Positions 15,996 through 62,334 of a DNA stretch of 64,000 nt are shown one piece after another (the first letter of the stretch is position 1; each line of letters opens with the position of its first letter). The stretch is from contig NZ_JAAFZA010000014.1 of the NCBI RefSeq assembly GCF_015356865.1, positions 1 to 64,000 on the forward strand, written 5' to 3'. Both the position numbers and the translations under genes were made by a program. The stretch is from Catenulispora pinisilvae. GTDB lineage: Bacteria; Actinomycetota; Actinomycetes; Streptomycetales; Catenulisporaceae. The notes below the pieces were generated by a model. That model was not told where the DNA came from. It made no database searches and worked only from the letters and a program-made list of their open reading frames with translations.

Positions 15996-16996
15996 GGGGA
16001 TTCCGTCTTGCGAGCGCAGCAGTGGTTGTCACGCCGCTACTGACAAGAGCCGGCCGGGATTGGTTGCATGCGAAGCGGAGCGGATTTCCCGGCGGCTGGC
16101 TGAAGTCCCTTCCCGAAGGGGCTGCTGGTGGCACTGGAACAGGTGGGGCTCGTGGGTCCATCGCGTGTCGGCCCCAACCCACCTACCCAGACCCCTGATT
16201 CACTAACCAGGGTAGTAGATCGCCGGTGATTCTCGCCTCCCCGAGCGCCGGGAGCCGGGCGTGGGACCGGGACCGGGGCCGGATTCCTCCGATGAGCCCT
16301 CGGGCTCGCCATACCGCCTCGGTGTACTGCCGATCGGCGTGAGTAGATCAGTGCTTTGCGGTACCTCGGCTAGTCAGACGCCGACAGCGCCGACGCCCGT
16401 CCCCGCGGCGCCCCCACAGCGCCCCGGCGTGCGCGTTCGCGGCGTACCGCATCGAATCAGAGCTTTGCTTTACGTTCGACTCCGAGGGGTTGCCTTGGGG
16501 TGACCTATCGTGAAGACTGTGCCGCGTCGGGCGTGATGAAGCGCTCGATTTCGGGCATCATGCCGTCCCTGGCACCTGGTGCGGACGTCCGGCGCAATGG
16601 CTGCGCGGGACGGACCGCTTGGGGGGAACCCCAGGGCGGGCTGGTCTGCTGTGCGGGCCAGGATGTGGGATTCGGGCTGCCTGCAGAGGCCCGCAGTCCC
16701 TCGGCGTGCGGTGGTGCGGCATACCCCTGTGCCGCGATTCCCAAGCCCGGACCACTGAGCTGATAGGCGTCTGATCAGCGTTCGATCATCGGGCTTCGTG
16801 ATCGGCTGCTGGTGTCGTCCCGCCCGGCCTGGACCGAACGCTGGGTGCGGAGTCAGCGTGGTGTCTCCCCCCTGTGTTCGGCGGAGCGCCATGCCATCTC
16901 GGAACCGCTCATGGCGTCAGTTCGCCGCGCTCTGCCGCGGGTCCGCTATCCGTGCCTGAACGTTGTCATCCCCCGAGTGTGACCTGAGGAGCAATC
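15996..16996. other. 1-kb intergenic region without a supportable gene
   Basis: Only short open frames occur here, Pro/Arg/Gly-rich and without recognisable motifs or ribosome-binding sites, and I judge them chance frames. The region must carry the promoters of the sigma factor (leftward) and of the P450-NRPS train (rightward). On the minus strand AACC (16062-16065) and TGTCA (16041-16045) are spaced about 16 bp apart, resembling an ECF-type autoregulatory promoter, but the evidence is weak. Base composition is slightly less GC-rich than in the flanking genes. Confidence 0.5.
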
Positions 16997-18205
16997 GTGA
17001 CTGCCGATCGACTGGTCGTTCCCCCGATGCCGTTGGAGGAGATCCCCGAGCGTTGGCGCGCCCTGCGTGCGGCCGGACCGGTGCGCTACGAGGAGAGCCT
17101 GGGTGTGTGGCAGGTTCTGGACTACGAGAACGTGGCCGTCGTCTTGGCCGATCCGGCGACCTTCTCCTCGGACCTGTCTTCCCTGGCGCCCACCCAGGAG
17201 GACTTCGATACCTTCACGCAGGGCAACTTCGTCGGCATGGACCCGCCGGAGCATCGCAGACTCCGTACGTTGGTGAGTCAGGCCTTCACGCCGCGGGTCG
17301 TGGCCGGGCTCGGGCCGCGGATCGAGGCGCTGTGCGCCCGGCTGCTGGCCGAGGTCGACGACCACGACCGGTTCGACCTGGTCGAGTCGCTGGCCTACCC
17401 GCTGCCGATCATCGTCATCGCCGAACTGCTCGGCATCCCCGCCGAGGAGCACACGCTGTTCCAGGAGTGGGCCAGCGTCCTGTTCAGCGGCGACCAACTC
17501 GGTGAGGCGCCCGACGCGGCCGACCTGGAACGGGCCCTGGAGGCCATCGCCCCCACCATCCGCGAGATGAACGGGTACATGCTCCAGCACATCCGCGAGC
17601 GCCGTGCCCACCCCGGGGACGACCTCACCAGCAAGCTGATCGCGGCGGAGGTGGATGGCGTCCACCTGGAGGACCAGCAGATGGTCGGGTTCGTCGCCCT
17701 GCTGCTGGTCGCCGGGCACGTCACCACGACCGCGCTGCTCGGCAACGCCGTGGTGACCTTCGACCGGCACCCGGGCACGGACGCGGCGCTGCGCGCCGAT
17801 CCCGGCCTGCTTCCCGGCGCCATCGAGGAAGTGCTGCGCTGGCTTCCGCCCTTCCCCGAGCTGGGCCGCCGCGTCGCCCGGCCGGTGGTGCTCGGCGGTC
17901 ACGAGCTGGCGCCGGACACCATGGTGATGACCCACCTCGGGGCCGCCAACCGCGATCCGTCCCGCTTCGCCGCGGCCGACGTCTTCGACGTGAACCGCAA
18001 TCCCAATCCCCACCTGACCTTCGGGCACGGGATCCACTTCTGCTTCGGCGCGCCGCTGGCGCGGTTGGAAGCGCGGATCGCGCTGCGCATGCTCCAGGAA
18101 CGGTTCAGCTCCCTGGTGGTCCCCTCCTACGAGGACGTCACGTACCAGAACCCGGCAGTCATCCTCGGCGTGCGCCGACTCCCGGTCGAGGTCGTCAGAC
18201 GGTAG
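16997..18205 (+). CDS. Cytochrome P450 of the NRPS cluster
   Basis: This 402-residue soluble bacterial P450 carries out monooxygenation using external ferredoxin and reductase partners. The motifs are the I-helix AGHVTT (239-244), the ExxR pair in EEVLR (Glu278, Arg281) and the heme-binding loop FGHGIHFCFG with Cys349. GTG 16997 is chosen because GAGGAG precedes it by five bases. It heads the gene train leading into the NRPS genes (91 bp to the next gene). The I-helix His after AG, as I recall it from P450s that hydroxylate amino acids bound to carrier proteins, makes a beta-hydroxylase acting on a T-bound residue a reasonable guess. The substrate cannot be read from the sequence. Confidence 0.93.
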   Translation: MTADRLVVPPMPLEEIPERWRALRAAGPVRYEESLGVWQVLDYENVAVVLADPATFSSDLSSLAPTQEDFDTFTQGNFVGMDPPEHRRLRTLVSQAFTPRVVAGLGPRIEALCARLLAEVDDHDRFDLVESLAYPLPIIVIAELLGIPAEEHTLFQEWASVLFSGDQLGEAPDAADLERALEAIAPTIREMNGYMLQHIRERRAHPGDDLTSKLIAAEVDGVHLEDQQMVGFVALLLVAGHVTTTALLGNAVVTFDRHPGTDAALRADPGLLPGAIEEVLRWLPPFPELGRRVARPVVLGGHELAPDTMVMTHLGAANRDPSRFAAADVFDVNRNPNPHLTFGHGIHFCFGAPLARLEARIALRMLQERFSSLVVPSYEDVTYQNPAVILGVRRLPVEVVRR

Positions 18206-18296
18206 GACCGCCGGTGCCCGCCGCCCGTGCTCGCCCGCGGCCGACACCACCCGCACATGAGACCCCTGATCCCATGTCAACGAGAGTGCCTTCGCC

Positions 18297-19622
18297 ATGA
18301 ACCGCATGCATACGCTGTATCCGCTGCGCCAAGAACTCCAGCACCGACTCGACACCCTCGCCCGCGTCCACAACGTGCCCGGCGCCCAATTGGTCGTGGA
18401 CACCGGCGCGGAGATGGTCGCCGTGCACACCGGTACGGCCGATGTCGCCACTGGCGTACCGTTCACCGCGGACACCGCCGTCCCCTTGGGATCGCTGACC
18501 AAACCCTTCACGGCCGCACTCGTGCTGCTTCTCGCCGACGACGGCGACCTCGATCTGGACGACTCCGTCGCCGAGTATCTCCCGGAGTTCCGGGACGTCC
18601 CCGCCGTGACGGTCCGTCAGCTCCTGAGTCACACCGGCGGCCTGCCGACCGGACCCGATTCCGACACGGCCGCCCGGACCACCCCGGCCCGCTACCTCTC
18701 CTCCGTGTGCACCGCAGGGGATCTGCTGTTCGAGCCCGGAACCGACTTCTCGTACTCCAACGCCGGCTTCGTCGCCGCCGGTCGGCTGGTCGAGGCGGTG
18801 ACCGGTATGCCGTGGTACGAAGCTATGGAAGCCCTGTTTCTCGAACCCATGGGCATCACGCCCGCGTTCCTCGGTATGACGACTGCCCGCCCGGTCGCCG
18901 CCGGTCATGGCCTGAACATCGCGACGGGCCGGACACGTCCGGTGCGACAGAATCTGGCCCCGTTGGAGGCGCCGGCCGGTGCGCTGCTCGCGAGCGCCAT
19001 CGACCTCGGCGTCCTAGGTCGTGCCTTAGCTGGCCAGAGCGTATTCCTGCCCCCTGCGATCGTCAAGCATATGCATCACGCGGAGCCCTGTGCCGACCCC
19101 GGCGCGCTCGCGGACGGCTGGGGGTTGGGGGTGGCCCTGTTCCAACAGGACGACCGATCGTGGTGCGGCCACGACGGCAACGCCCAAGGCACCTCATGCC
19201 ATCTGCGGGTCGACCCGGACAGCGGCGTGGTGGTCGCCTTCACCGGCAACGCCGGCACCGCCACGGCGCTCTGGCGCGAACTGGCCGAGGACATAGCGCA
19301 CATCGCCGGGGTGCCGGTGCCCGCCGCGATCACGCCCTCGAACGCGGGCGACCCGGTCGCGCCGCCGGACTGCGCGGGCACCTATGCCAACGGCGGCATC
19401 CGCTACCGCATCGCGCTTGAGCCAGGCGGCGCGCCGACCCTGTCCGTGGACGGCGACCAGCCGCTGCCCCTGCGCTGCTACTCCGACCTGTCGTGCGATC
19501 TGGTCGACCCGGCCACCGGCCGCGGCGAGCCCGGCGGACGGTTCCACCGCGACCCGCACACCGGGGTCATAGACCGCGTGCAGATATCGGGGCGTACAGC
19601 GCGCCGCGCCAGCTTCGCCTGA
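18297..19622 (+). CDS. Penicillin-binding-protein-like hydrolase, candidate stand-alone offloading cyclase (SurE-type)
   Basis: This 441-residue protein belongs to the beta-lactamase/PBP superfamily (PF00144 type). Catalytic motifs are SLTK (Ser66, Lys69), YSN (Tyr153, Asn155) and HDG (His292-Gly294). A C-terminal beta-rich segment of about 90 residues (CAGTYANGGIRYRIALEPG...) resembles the lipocalin-like domain of this group. There is no signal peptide or transmembrane helix, unlike secreted PBPs and beta-lactamases. The gene sits between the P450 and the first NRPS gene in the same direction. SurE-type PBP thioesterases are known to release and cyclise peptides from NRPS lines that end in an epimerase and lack a TE, using a C-terminal D-residue. 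That is exactly the situation here. A resistance beta-lactamase or esterase is the alternative. Confidence 0.85.
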   Translation: MNRMHTLYPLRQELQHRLDTLARVHNVPGAQLVVDTGAEMVAVHTGTADVATGVPFTADTAVPLGSLTKPFTAALVLLLADDGDLDLDDSVAEYLPEFRDVPAVTVRQLLSHTGGLPTGPDSDTAARTTPARYLSSVCTAGDLLFEPGTDFSYSNAGFVAAGRLVEAVTGMPWYEAMEALFLEPMGITPAFLGMTTARPVAAGHGLNIATGRTRPVRQNLAPLEAPAGALLASAIDLGVLGRALAGQSVFLPPAIVKHMHHAEPCADPGALADGWGLGVALFQQDDRSWCGHDGNAQGTSCHLRVDPDSGVVVAFTGNAGTATALWRELAEDIAHIAGVPVPAAITPSNAGDPVAPPDCAGTYANGGIRYRIALEPGGAPTLSVDGDQPLPLRCYSDLSCDLVDPATGRGEPGGRFHRDPHTGVIDRVQISGRTARRASFA

Positions 19623-19739
19623 GCCCGTCCGCCATCGGCGGCCGCCTAGGGCGTCCCGGACACGCGCCGAGCGGGTCCGGGATCGACCGCCGAACCGCTG
19701 CCGCGGGTCCGCCGACGTGCCGCCGCCTTGCTCCGATCC

Positions 19740-19754
19740 GGAAGGACACCAATC

Positions 19755-19757
<3 letters not shown>
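19740..19757 (+). promoter_or_regulatory. Ribosome-binding site deciding the NRPS A start
   Basis: GGAAGGA (19740-19746) stands eight bases before ATG 19755. An in-frame TTG at 19728 lacks such a site, so ATG 19755 is taken as the start. Confidence 0.8.
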
Positions 19758-37937
<18,180 letters not shown>

Positions 37938-37950
37938 GGATCCGACGACC

Positions 37951-58203
<20,253 letters not shown>

Positions 58204-58284
58204 CGCCTTTCGGATCCGACTGCCCGACTGCCTGACCGCCCGACCGACGGCGACGACAACCCAACGAAGACTAAGGAATCTGAC

Positions 58285-58488
58285 ATGGATGAGAACACCC
58301 GCTACCAGGTGCTGCGCAACGACGAGGAGCAGTACTCGCTGTGGCCGGCCGACATCGAGGTGCCCGCGGGCTGGCAGCCCGTCGGTAAGGAGGGCACCGA
58401 AGCGGAATGCAGCGACTACGTCGACGAAGTCTGGACCGACATGCGTCCGCGGAGCCTGCGCGAGCGCATGGCGGACTCCGAGGCCTGA
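58285..58488 (+). CDS. MbtH-like protein
   Basis: This 67-residue protein is the chaperone-like partner that binds NRPS adenylation domains and is often needed for their solubility and activity. The family signature is complete: YSLWP, then VPAGWQPV, then YVDEVWTDMRPRSLRERM. It lies 81 bp after NRPS B with AAGGAAT upstream of ATG 58285. It presumably serves the A domains of the two synthetases. Its stop codon lies inside the first copy of a 20-bp tandem repeat. Confidence 0.97.
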   Translation: MDENTRYQVLRNDEEQYSLWPADIEVPAGWQPVGKEGTEAECSDYVDEVWTDMRPRSLRERMADSEA

Positions 58489-58549
58489 TCTGTATCTCCT
58501 AGGCCTGATCTGTATCTCAAAGGTCTGATCAGTATCTCCAAGGCCTGAT
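58481..58549. repeat. 20-bp tandem repeat after the MbtH gene
   Basis: AGGCCTGATCTGTATCTCCT and two variants stand head to tail at 58481, 58501 and 58521, with a partial fourth at 58541. The first copy contains the MbtH stop codon (TGA 58486-58488). No spacers, no hairpin. It lies in the 171-bp gap before the acetyltransferase gene. Confidence 0.92.
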
Positions 58550-58659
58550 TCACCGCGCGACGGGGCGCCGGGCACCATCCGGCACCCGTCACCTGTGTGC
58601 TCTCTACCCCCCTTTACCGGCGAGCGGTGCCGCCCCGCTCACACCTGACGGAGGTCGCC

Positions 58660-59172
58660 GTGACCCCTGTTCTGCGCACCGAACGTCTGGAATTCATCCC
58701 CTACCGGGACGAGGACGAAGACCACTTCGTCACCCTCCTGCGCGACGAGGAGGTGTGCCATTGGATGGGCCAGGACCGCGCGAGCGAACCGGAGCTGCGC
58801 GCGCTGTTCCGCGCGGTCCGCGATGAGGTCTATCCCAGAGACCTGTTCGACGTCTGGGGCTTGTGGCTCGACGGCGCCTTCGTCGGGCACGCCGAGCTGA
58901 AGAAGACCGGCAACGTCGACGGCCAGGAGATGATCGTCGCGCTCAGCCCGCCGTTCTGGGGCAAGGGCGTGGGAACCGAGGCGGTCCGCGGGCTGTTACG
59001 CCACGCCGCCGACAACCGCGGTCTGAAGGAGGCCTACGGAATGGTGGGCGCGGAAAACACCGCGAGCCTGGAGCTGTGCCGTCGGCTGGGGTTCCGCCAC
59101 CTGCGCGACGTCGTCGGCGACGACGGCACGGTGACCAAGATGCTCGTCATCTCCACGGCGGATCCGGCATGA
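58660..59172 (+). CDS. GNAT-family N-acetyltransferase (RimJ/RimL type)
   Basis: This 170-residue protein uses acetyl-CoA to acetylate an amine. The fold signatures are LRTERLEFIPY at the start, the acetyl-CoA loop PPFWGKGVGTEAV (about 105-117) and ENTASLELCRRLGFRH near the end. GTG 58660 is chosen because ACGGAGG lies eight bases upstream. Its stop overlaps the ATG of the transporter gene (ATGA), so the two are co-translated. It might tailor or detoxify the peptide, whose predicted basic residues offer an amine, but this is inference. Confidence 0.9.
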   Translation: MTPVLRTERLEFIPYRDEDEDHFVTLLRDEEVCHWMGQDRASEPELRALFRAVRDEVYPRDLFDVWGLWLDGAFVGHAELKKTGNVDGQEMIVALSPPFWGKGVGTEAVRGLLRHAADNRGLKEAYGMVGAENTASLELCRRLGFRHLRDVVGDDGTVTKMLVISTADPA

Positions 59173-60434
59173 CCGGATCCGTCACCGAGCACGACGCCGA
59201 CGCGGACGCGCCGCAGGCCGACCGACCGCCCAGCCTGTGGCGCAATCGCGACTTCAACCTGCTCTGGAGCGGCCAGTGCCTCTCCGACCTGGGCAGCGCC
59301 GTCTCCGACCTGGCGCTGCCGCTGCTGGTCTTCGGGCTGACCGGTTCCCCCTCGCGGGCCGGTCTGGTCGGCACGGCCGGCCTGGTCGTCGCCACCGTCT
59401 GCCGGCTCCCGGCCGGCGCTCTGGCCGACCGCTTCGACCGGCGCCGACTGATGATCCTGTGCGACGCCGTCCGGCTGATCGGATACGCGGCGCTGGCCTG
59501 GGCGGTCGTGGCGGGTGCGGCCAGCCTGCCGGTGATCATGACGGTGGTGGTCCTGAGCGCCGCCGCGACCGCCGTCTTCACCACGGCGGAATTCGCCGCG
59601 GTCCGCAGTCTGGTGCGCCCAGACCAGATCGTCTCCGCCGTCGCCCGCAACGAGGCCAGGTCGTACGGGACCACGCTGGGCGGCCGACCGTTGGGCGGGC
59701 TGCTGTTCGGCCTGGGCACAGCGCTGCCGTTCCTCGGCGACGCCGTGAGCTACCTGCTCTCGCTGTCGGCCATCCTGTGCATCCGCAGGCCAATGCAACA
59801 GCCCCGCCCAGAACTACCGGAGGCCCCCGCCAAGGCGGGGCGGCGCGGACAGGGGCTGCGGTTCGTGCTCGGCAACCCCTTCCTCCGATCCCTGATCGTC
59901 GTCGCCATCCCCCTCAACACGGCCTTCACCGGAATGATCTTCGCGATGACCATCTCCCTGCGCCGATCGGGACTGTCTCCGGTCCTGATCGGCGTGGCCA
60001 CCATGGTCATCGGAGCCGGCGGCCTGCTCGGCGCCTTCAGCGCCCCGGCCCTCCAGCGCCGCCTGCCCCTGCCGACCCTGATCAGAGTCATCTGCTGGTC
60101 CACCGCCGCCCTGATGGCGATCAGCGTGCTGCTCGCCACCGGCATCGCCGCCGCCGCACCCCTGGCGCTCGCGATCTTCCTCGGCCCCACCGCCAACGCG
60201 GCCCTGTTCGGGTATCAGGCGGCTGTCACCCCGGACCACCTCCAAGGCCGCGTGGTCAGCGTGATCCTCCTCGCCGCCACGTCGGCAGCCGCCCTCGCAC
60301 CCGCTCTGGCCGGGTTCCTCCTCGCCAACATCGCCGGCCGCACGGCGCTGCTGACCTTCCCGATCATGGTCGCGGTCTCCGCCGTGGTGGCCACGTTCAG
60401 CGGCGGGATCAAGTCCATGTCGCCTCTGCCGTGA
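59169..60434 (+). CDS. MFS transporter, probable exporter
   Basis: This 421-residue integral membrane protein has about 10-12 hydrophobic helices and resembles the enterobactin-exporter/MFS_3-type branch (FNLLWSGQCLSDLGSAVSDLALPLLV at the N-terminus, LADRFDRRRLMI in the loop 2-3 motif, RPLGGLLFG). ATG 59169 overlaps the acetyltransferase stop. It closes the NRPS gene train and is the natural candidate for product export and self-protection. A hairpin lies 20 bases beyond its stop codon. Confidence 0.92.
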   Translation: MTGSVTEHDADADAPQADRPPSLWRNRDFNLLWSGQCLSDLGSAVSDLALPLLVFGLTGSPSRAGLVGTAGLVVATVCRLPAGALADRFDRRRLMILCDAVRLIGYAALAWAVVAGAASLPVIMTVVVLSAAATAVFTTAEFAAVRSLVRPDQIVSAVARNEARSYGTTLGGRPLGGLLFGLGTALPFLGDAVSYLLSLSAILCIRRPMQQPRPELPEAPAKAGRRGQGLRFVLGNPFLRSLIVVAIPLNTAFTGMIFAMTISLRRSGLSPVLIGVATMVIGAGGLLGAFSAPALQRRLPLPTLIRVICWSTAALMAISVLLATGIAAAAPLALAIFLGPTANAALFGYQAAVTPDHLQGRVVSVILLAATSAAALAPALAGFLLANIAGRTALLTFPIMVAVSAVVATFSGGIKSMSPLP

Positions 60435-60453
60435 GACTCAGGCGCCGACTATC

Positions 60454-60480
60454 TCCTCATGGGGGCCGTTCCCATGAGGA
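60454..60480. terminator. Bidirectional hairpin terminator
   Basis: A perfect 10-bp stem (60454-60463 with 60471-60480, TCCTCATGGG) and a 7-nt loop lie between the convergent stop codons of the transporter and the oxidoreductase. It can serve both transcripts. Confidence 0.82.
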
Positions 60481-60483
60481 TCG

Positions 60484-61506
60484 TCAGAAGCGATCCAGAC
60501 GGCAACCTGACAGAACCGACTCAACGCTCCCGTCGACCACCTCCCGCGCGACCAGGCGCCCCACGGCCGCGGCCAGCGTGACCGCCGAGTGCATCACGGC
60601 CAGGTAGAGGCCGGGAACCTCGGCGACCGGCCCGACGATCGGCTCACCATCGGCCGGCATCGGGCGCGCCCCGATCCGAGTGCTGAGCAGCTCGACACTC
60701 TCGGCGCCACGGAAAGTGGACCGGACGGCGCCAAGCATCCGTTCCGGCGAGTCCGCAGCGGCGATCAGCCGATCCGCGCCGACCTGCCGAAGATCGAAGT
60801 CCTCGGTGTTGACCACGGTGCGGACCAAACCGGCCGGACCGCGGAACCGGAACAGCGGGCACGGCGACGGCTCGACCGGAACGCGCACGCCGAGCGACGC
60901 GCCTAGCGCAGCCGTGGCGACTCCGGCCGCCAGCACCACCGTCGCACCGGAAAGAAATCCCGCCGTCGTCTCAACCCCGGCAACCCGGCCCACCGCATCC
61001 CGGCGGACCGCGACGACCGACGTGTCCAGATGCACCCGAGCCCCATGGCTACGAGCCCCCGCAACCAGCCGCCCGCTCACACCCACCGAGTCGACAGCGC
61101 CATCATCCGGCGCCCAGACCGCCCACTCCGGAGGCCGCCGAACAGCAGGCTCAAGCCTCGCCACGGTGGCCGCGTCCACGATCCTCTCCCCGGGCCCGGC
61201 ATCCGGCGCACTGTCCTCCCTGCTCCAGCTCAGCGAACCGGACCAGCTCACGGGGAGCCCCGGCAACTCGCCCTCAAGCCGGCGGTACTCCTCCGTCGCG
61301 GTGACCCGCAGCCCGGCGGCCGGCCCCCTACGCACGCCGGACGCCCCGATCCACGCGAACGAATCCGCCGTCACGCCGGACCCAGGCCGCCCCGCATCGA
61401 CCAACGTCACCGCGGCCCCCGCCCGGGCAGCGTGATACGCCACCGACGCACCGACAATGCCGGCGCCGACGACGACCAAGTCCTTACTCGTCAGTGGGTT
61501 GAACAC
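60484..61506 (-). CDS. FAD-dependent oxidoreductase, glycine/D-amino-acid oxidase family
   Basis: The protein has about 340 residues. The N-terminal Rossmann motif VVVGAGIVGASVAYHAARAG and the acidic LVDAG end of the second strand mark FAD binding in the DAO family. RIGARPMPADGEPIVGP and LYLAVMHSAVTLAAAVG near the C-terminus match the usual FAD-contact region. GTG 61506 is taken as start because the Rossmann fold begins nine residues later; the frame is open to 61647, so a longer form is possible. It faces the NRPS train convergently. Oxidation of an amino acid or amine is expected, and the substrate is unknown. A link to the NRPS pathway is not shown. Confidence 0.82.
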   Translation of the reverse strand: MFNPLTSKDLVVVGAGIVGASVAYHAARAGAAVTLVDAGRPGSGVTADSFAWIGASGVRRGPAAGLRVTATEEYRRLEGELPGLPVSWSGSLSWSREDSAPDAGPGERIVDAATVARLEPAVRRPPEWAVWAPDDGAVDSVGVSGRLVAGARSHGARVHLDTSVVAVRRDAVGRVAGVETTAGFLSGATVVLAAGVATAALGASLGVRVPVEPSPCPLFRFRGPAGLVRTVVNTEDFDLRQVGADRLIAAADSPERMLGAVRSTFRGAESVELLSTRIGARPMPADGEPIVGPVAEVPGLYLAVMHSAVTLAAAVGRLVAREVVDGSVESVLSGCRLDRF

Positions 61507-61639
61507 GTCTCGGGACCCTACCGTCCGCCGCTCGGCGTGCGGGAGGCACTTTTCATCAGACCAAGCCGGGACGGAGACGACCCCGCCCCGGCCACGGACT
61601 CCAAAGAGCCCGCTTCGCGGAACGGGAGCAGTTACCAGC

Positions 61640-62333
61640 AGTGGCACTGACCTTGTGCGTCAGGATCCAGCCGGTCCCGGTCCACGCCGCGAACCAGTGC
61701 TGGTAGTCGTTGCCGCTTCCGCACGGGTTGGCGTACACCGAGGTGCCGTTGCCGTCCAGGCATTGGCCGGATGCCGAGTCCTCTCGACGTTGCCGTTCGT
61801 GCCGAACGTCGCCCCGGTGGGGGAGTCCAGCACGGCGTTGCCGTCGGTCTGCTCGACCAGAGCGTACGTGTTCGTGCCGGTGGTCCCGGAGAACCACAGC
61901 GCGGTCCCGATCAGCATGCCGGTGCTGTTCATGAGCGGCATCCCGGGCCGGATGACCAGGCTGCCGTTGTTCTGCGGGGCCAGCGTGGCGCCGGGGTTGC
62001 CGGCGGTGTCGGAGGCCCAGATCGGCCGGCCGTCCTTCTTGTACAGCACCAGGTTCCCGTCTTTCTGCCACGTGAGCGTGGTGACCGGGCCGGCCCAGCT
62101 GATCGGCCCGGCCGAGGCCGGGTAGATGGTGTTGTCGATGAAGGCTCCCACCGCACCGGTGCCCTGGACGGCGGCCCGGCCGCCGACGGACACCCGGACC
62201 GGCGGCGGTGGCGCCCCCGGTGCCGCCGAGGTACAGCGGCGGCGCGATGGTCGGATCGGTGATGTCCCGCATCTCGAAGTCGGCGTGCAGGCTCGGGTCG
62301 GCCAGCGTGGCGCCGAGCGCCGGGGTGGCGCTA
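61640..62333 (-). pseudogene. Frameshifted lectin-domain surface protein remnant
   Basis: Three coherent stretches lie in different frames. From the right: [18 protein letters not shown] followed by [16 protein letters not shown] (to about 62210); then a bulb-lectin-like domain with [17 protein letters not shown] and QTDGNAVLD (about 62210-61790); then a ricin-B-like tail with [17 protein letters not shown] and [20 protein letters not shown] (about 61785-61640). At least two frameshifts separate them, there is no start codon or signal peptide, and the tail is cut short. It probably derives from a secreted or wall-bound carbohydrate-binding protein. Confidence 0.72.
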
Positions 62334-62334
62334 G

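Noticed and set aside
16037-16892. Small genes in the 1-kb gap before the P450
   Set aside because: The frames on both strands are short, overlapping, low in motif content and lack ribosome-binding sites; none shows a family pattern.
18297-19622. Secreted beta-lactamase or D,D-peptidase
   Set aside because: The catalytic motifs would allow it, but there is no signal peptide or membrane anchor, and the genomic context matches stand-alone peptide cyclases better. It is kept only as an alternative.
59237-60607. 456-codon frame overlapping the transporter in another phase
   Set aside because: Its Arg/Pro/Gly-rich translation has no membrane helices, while the frame from 59169 gives a coherent MFS protein.
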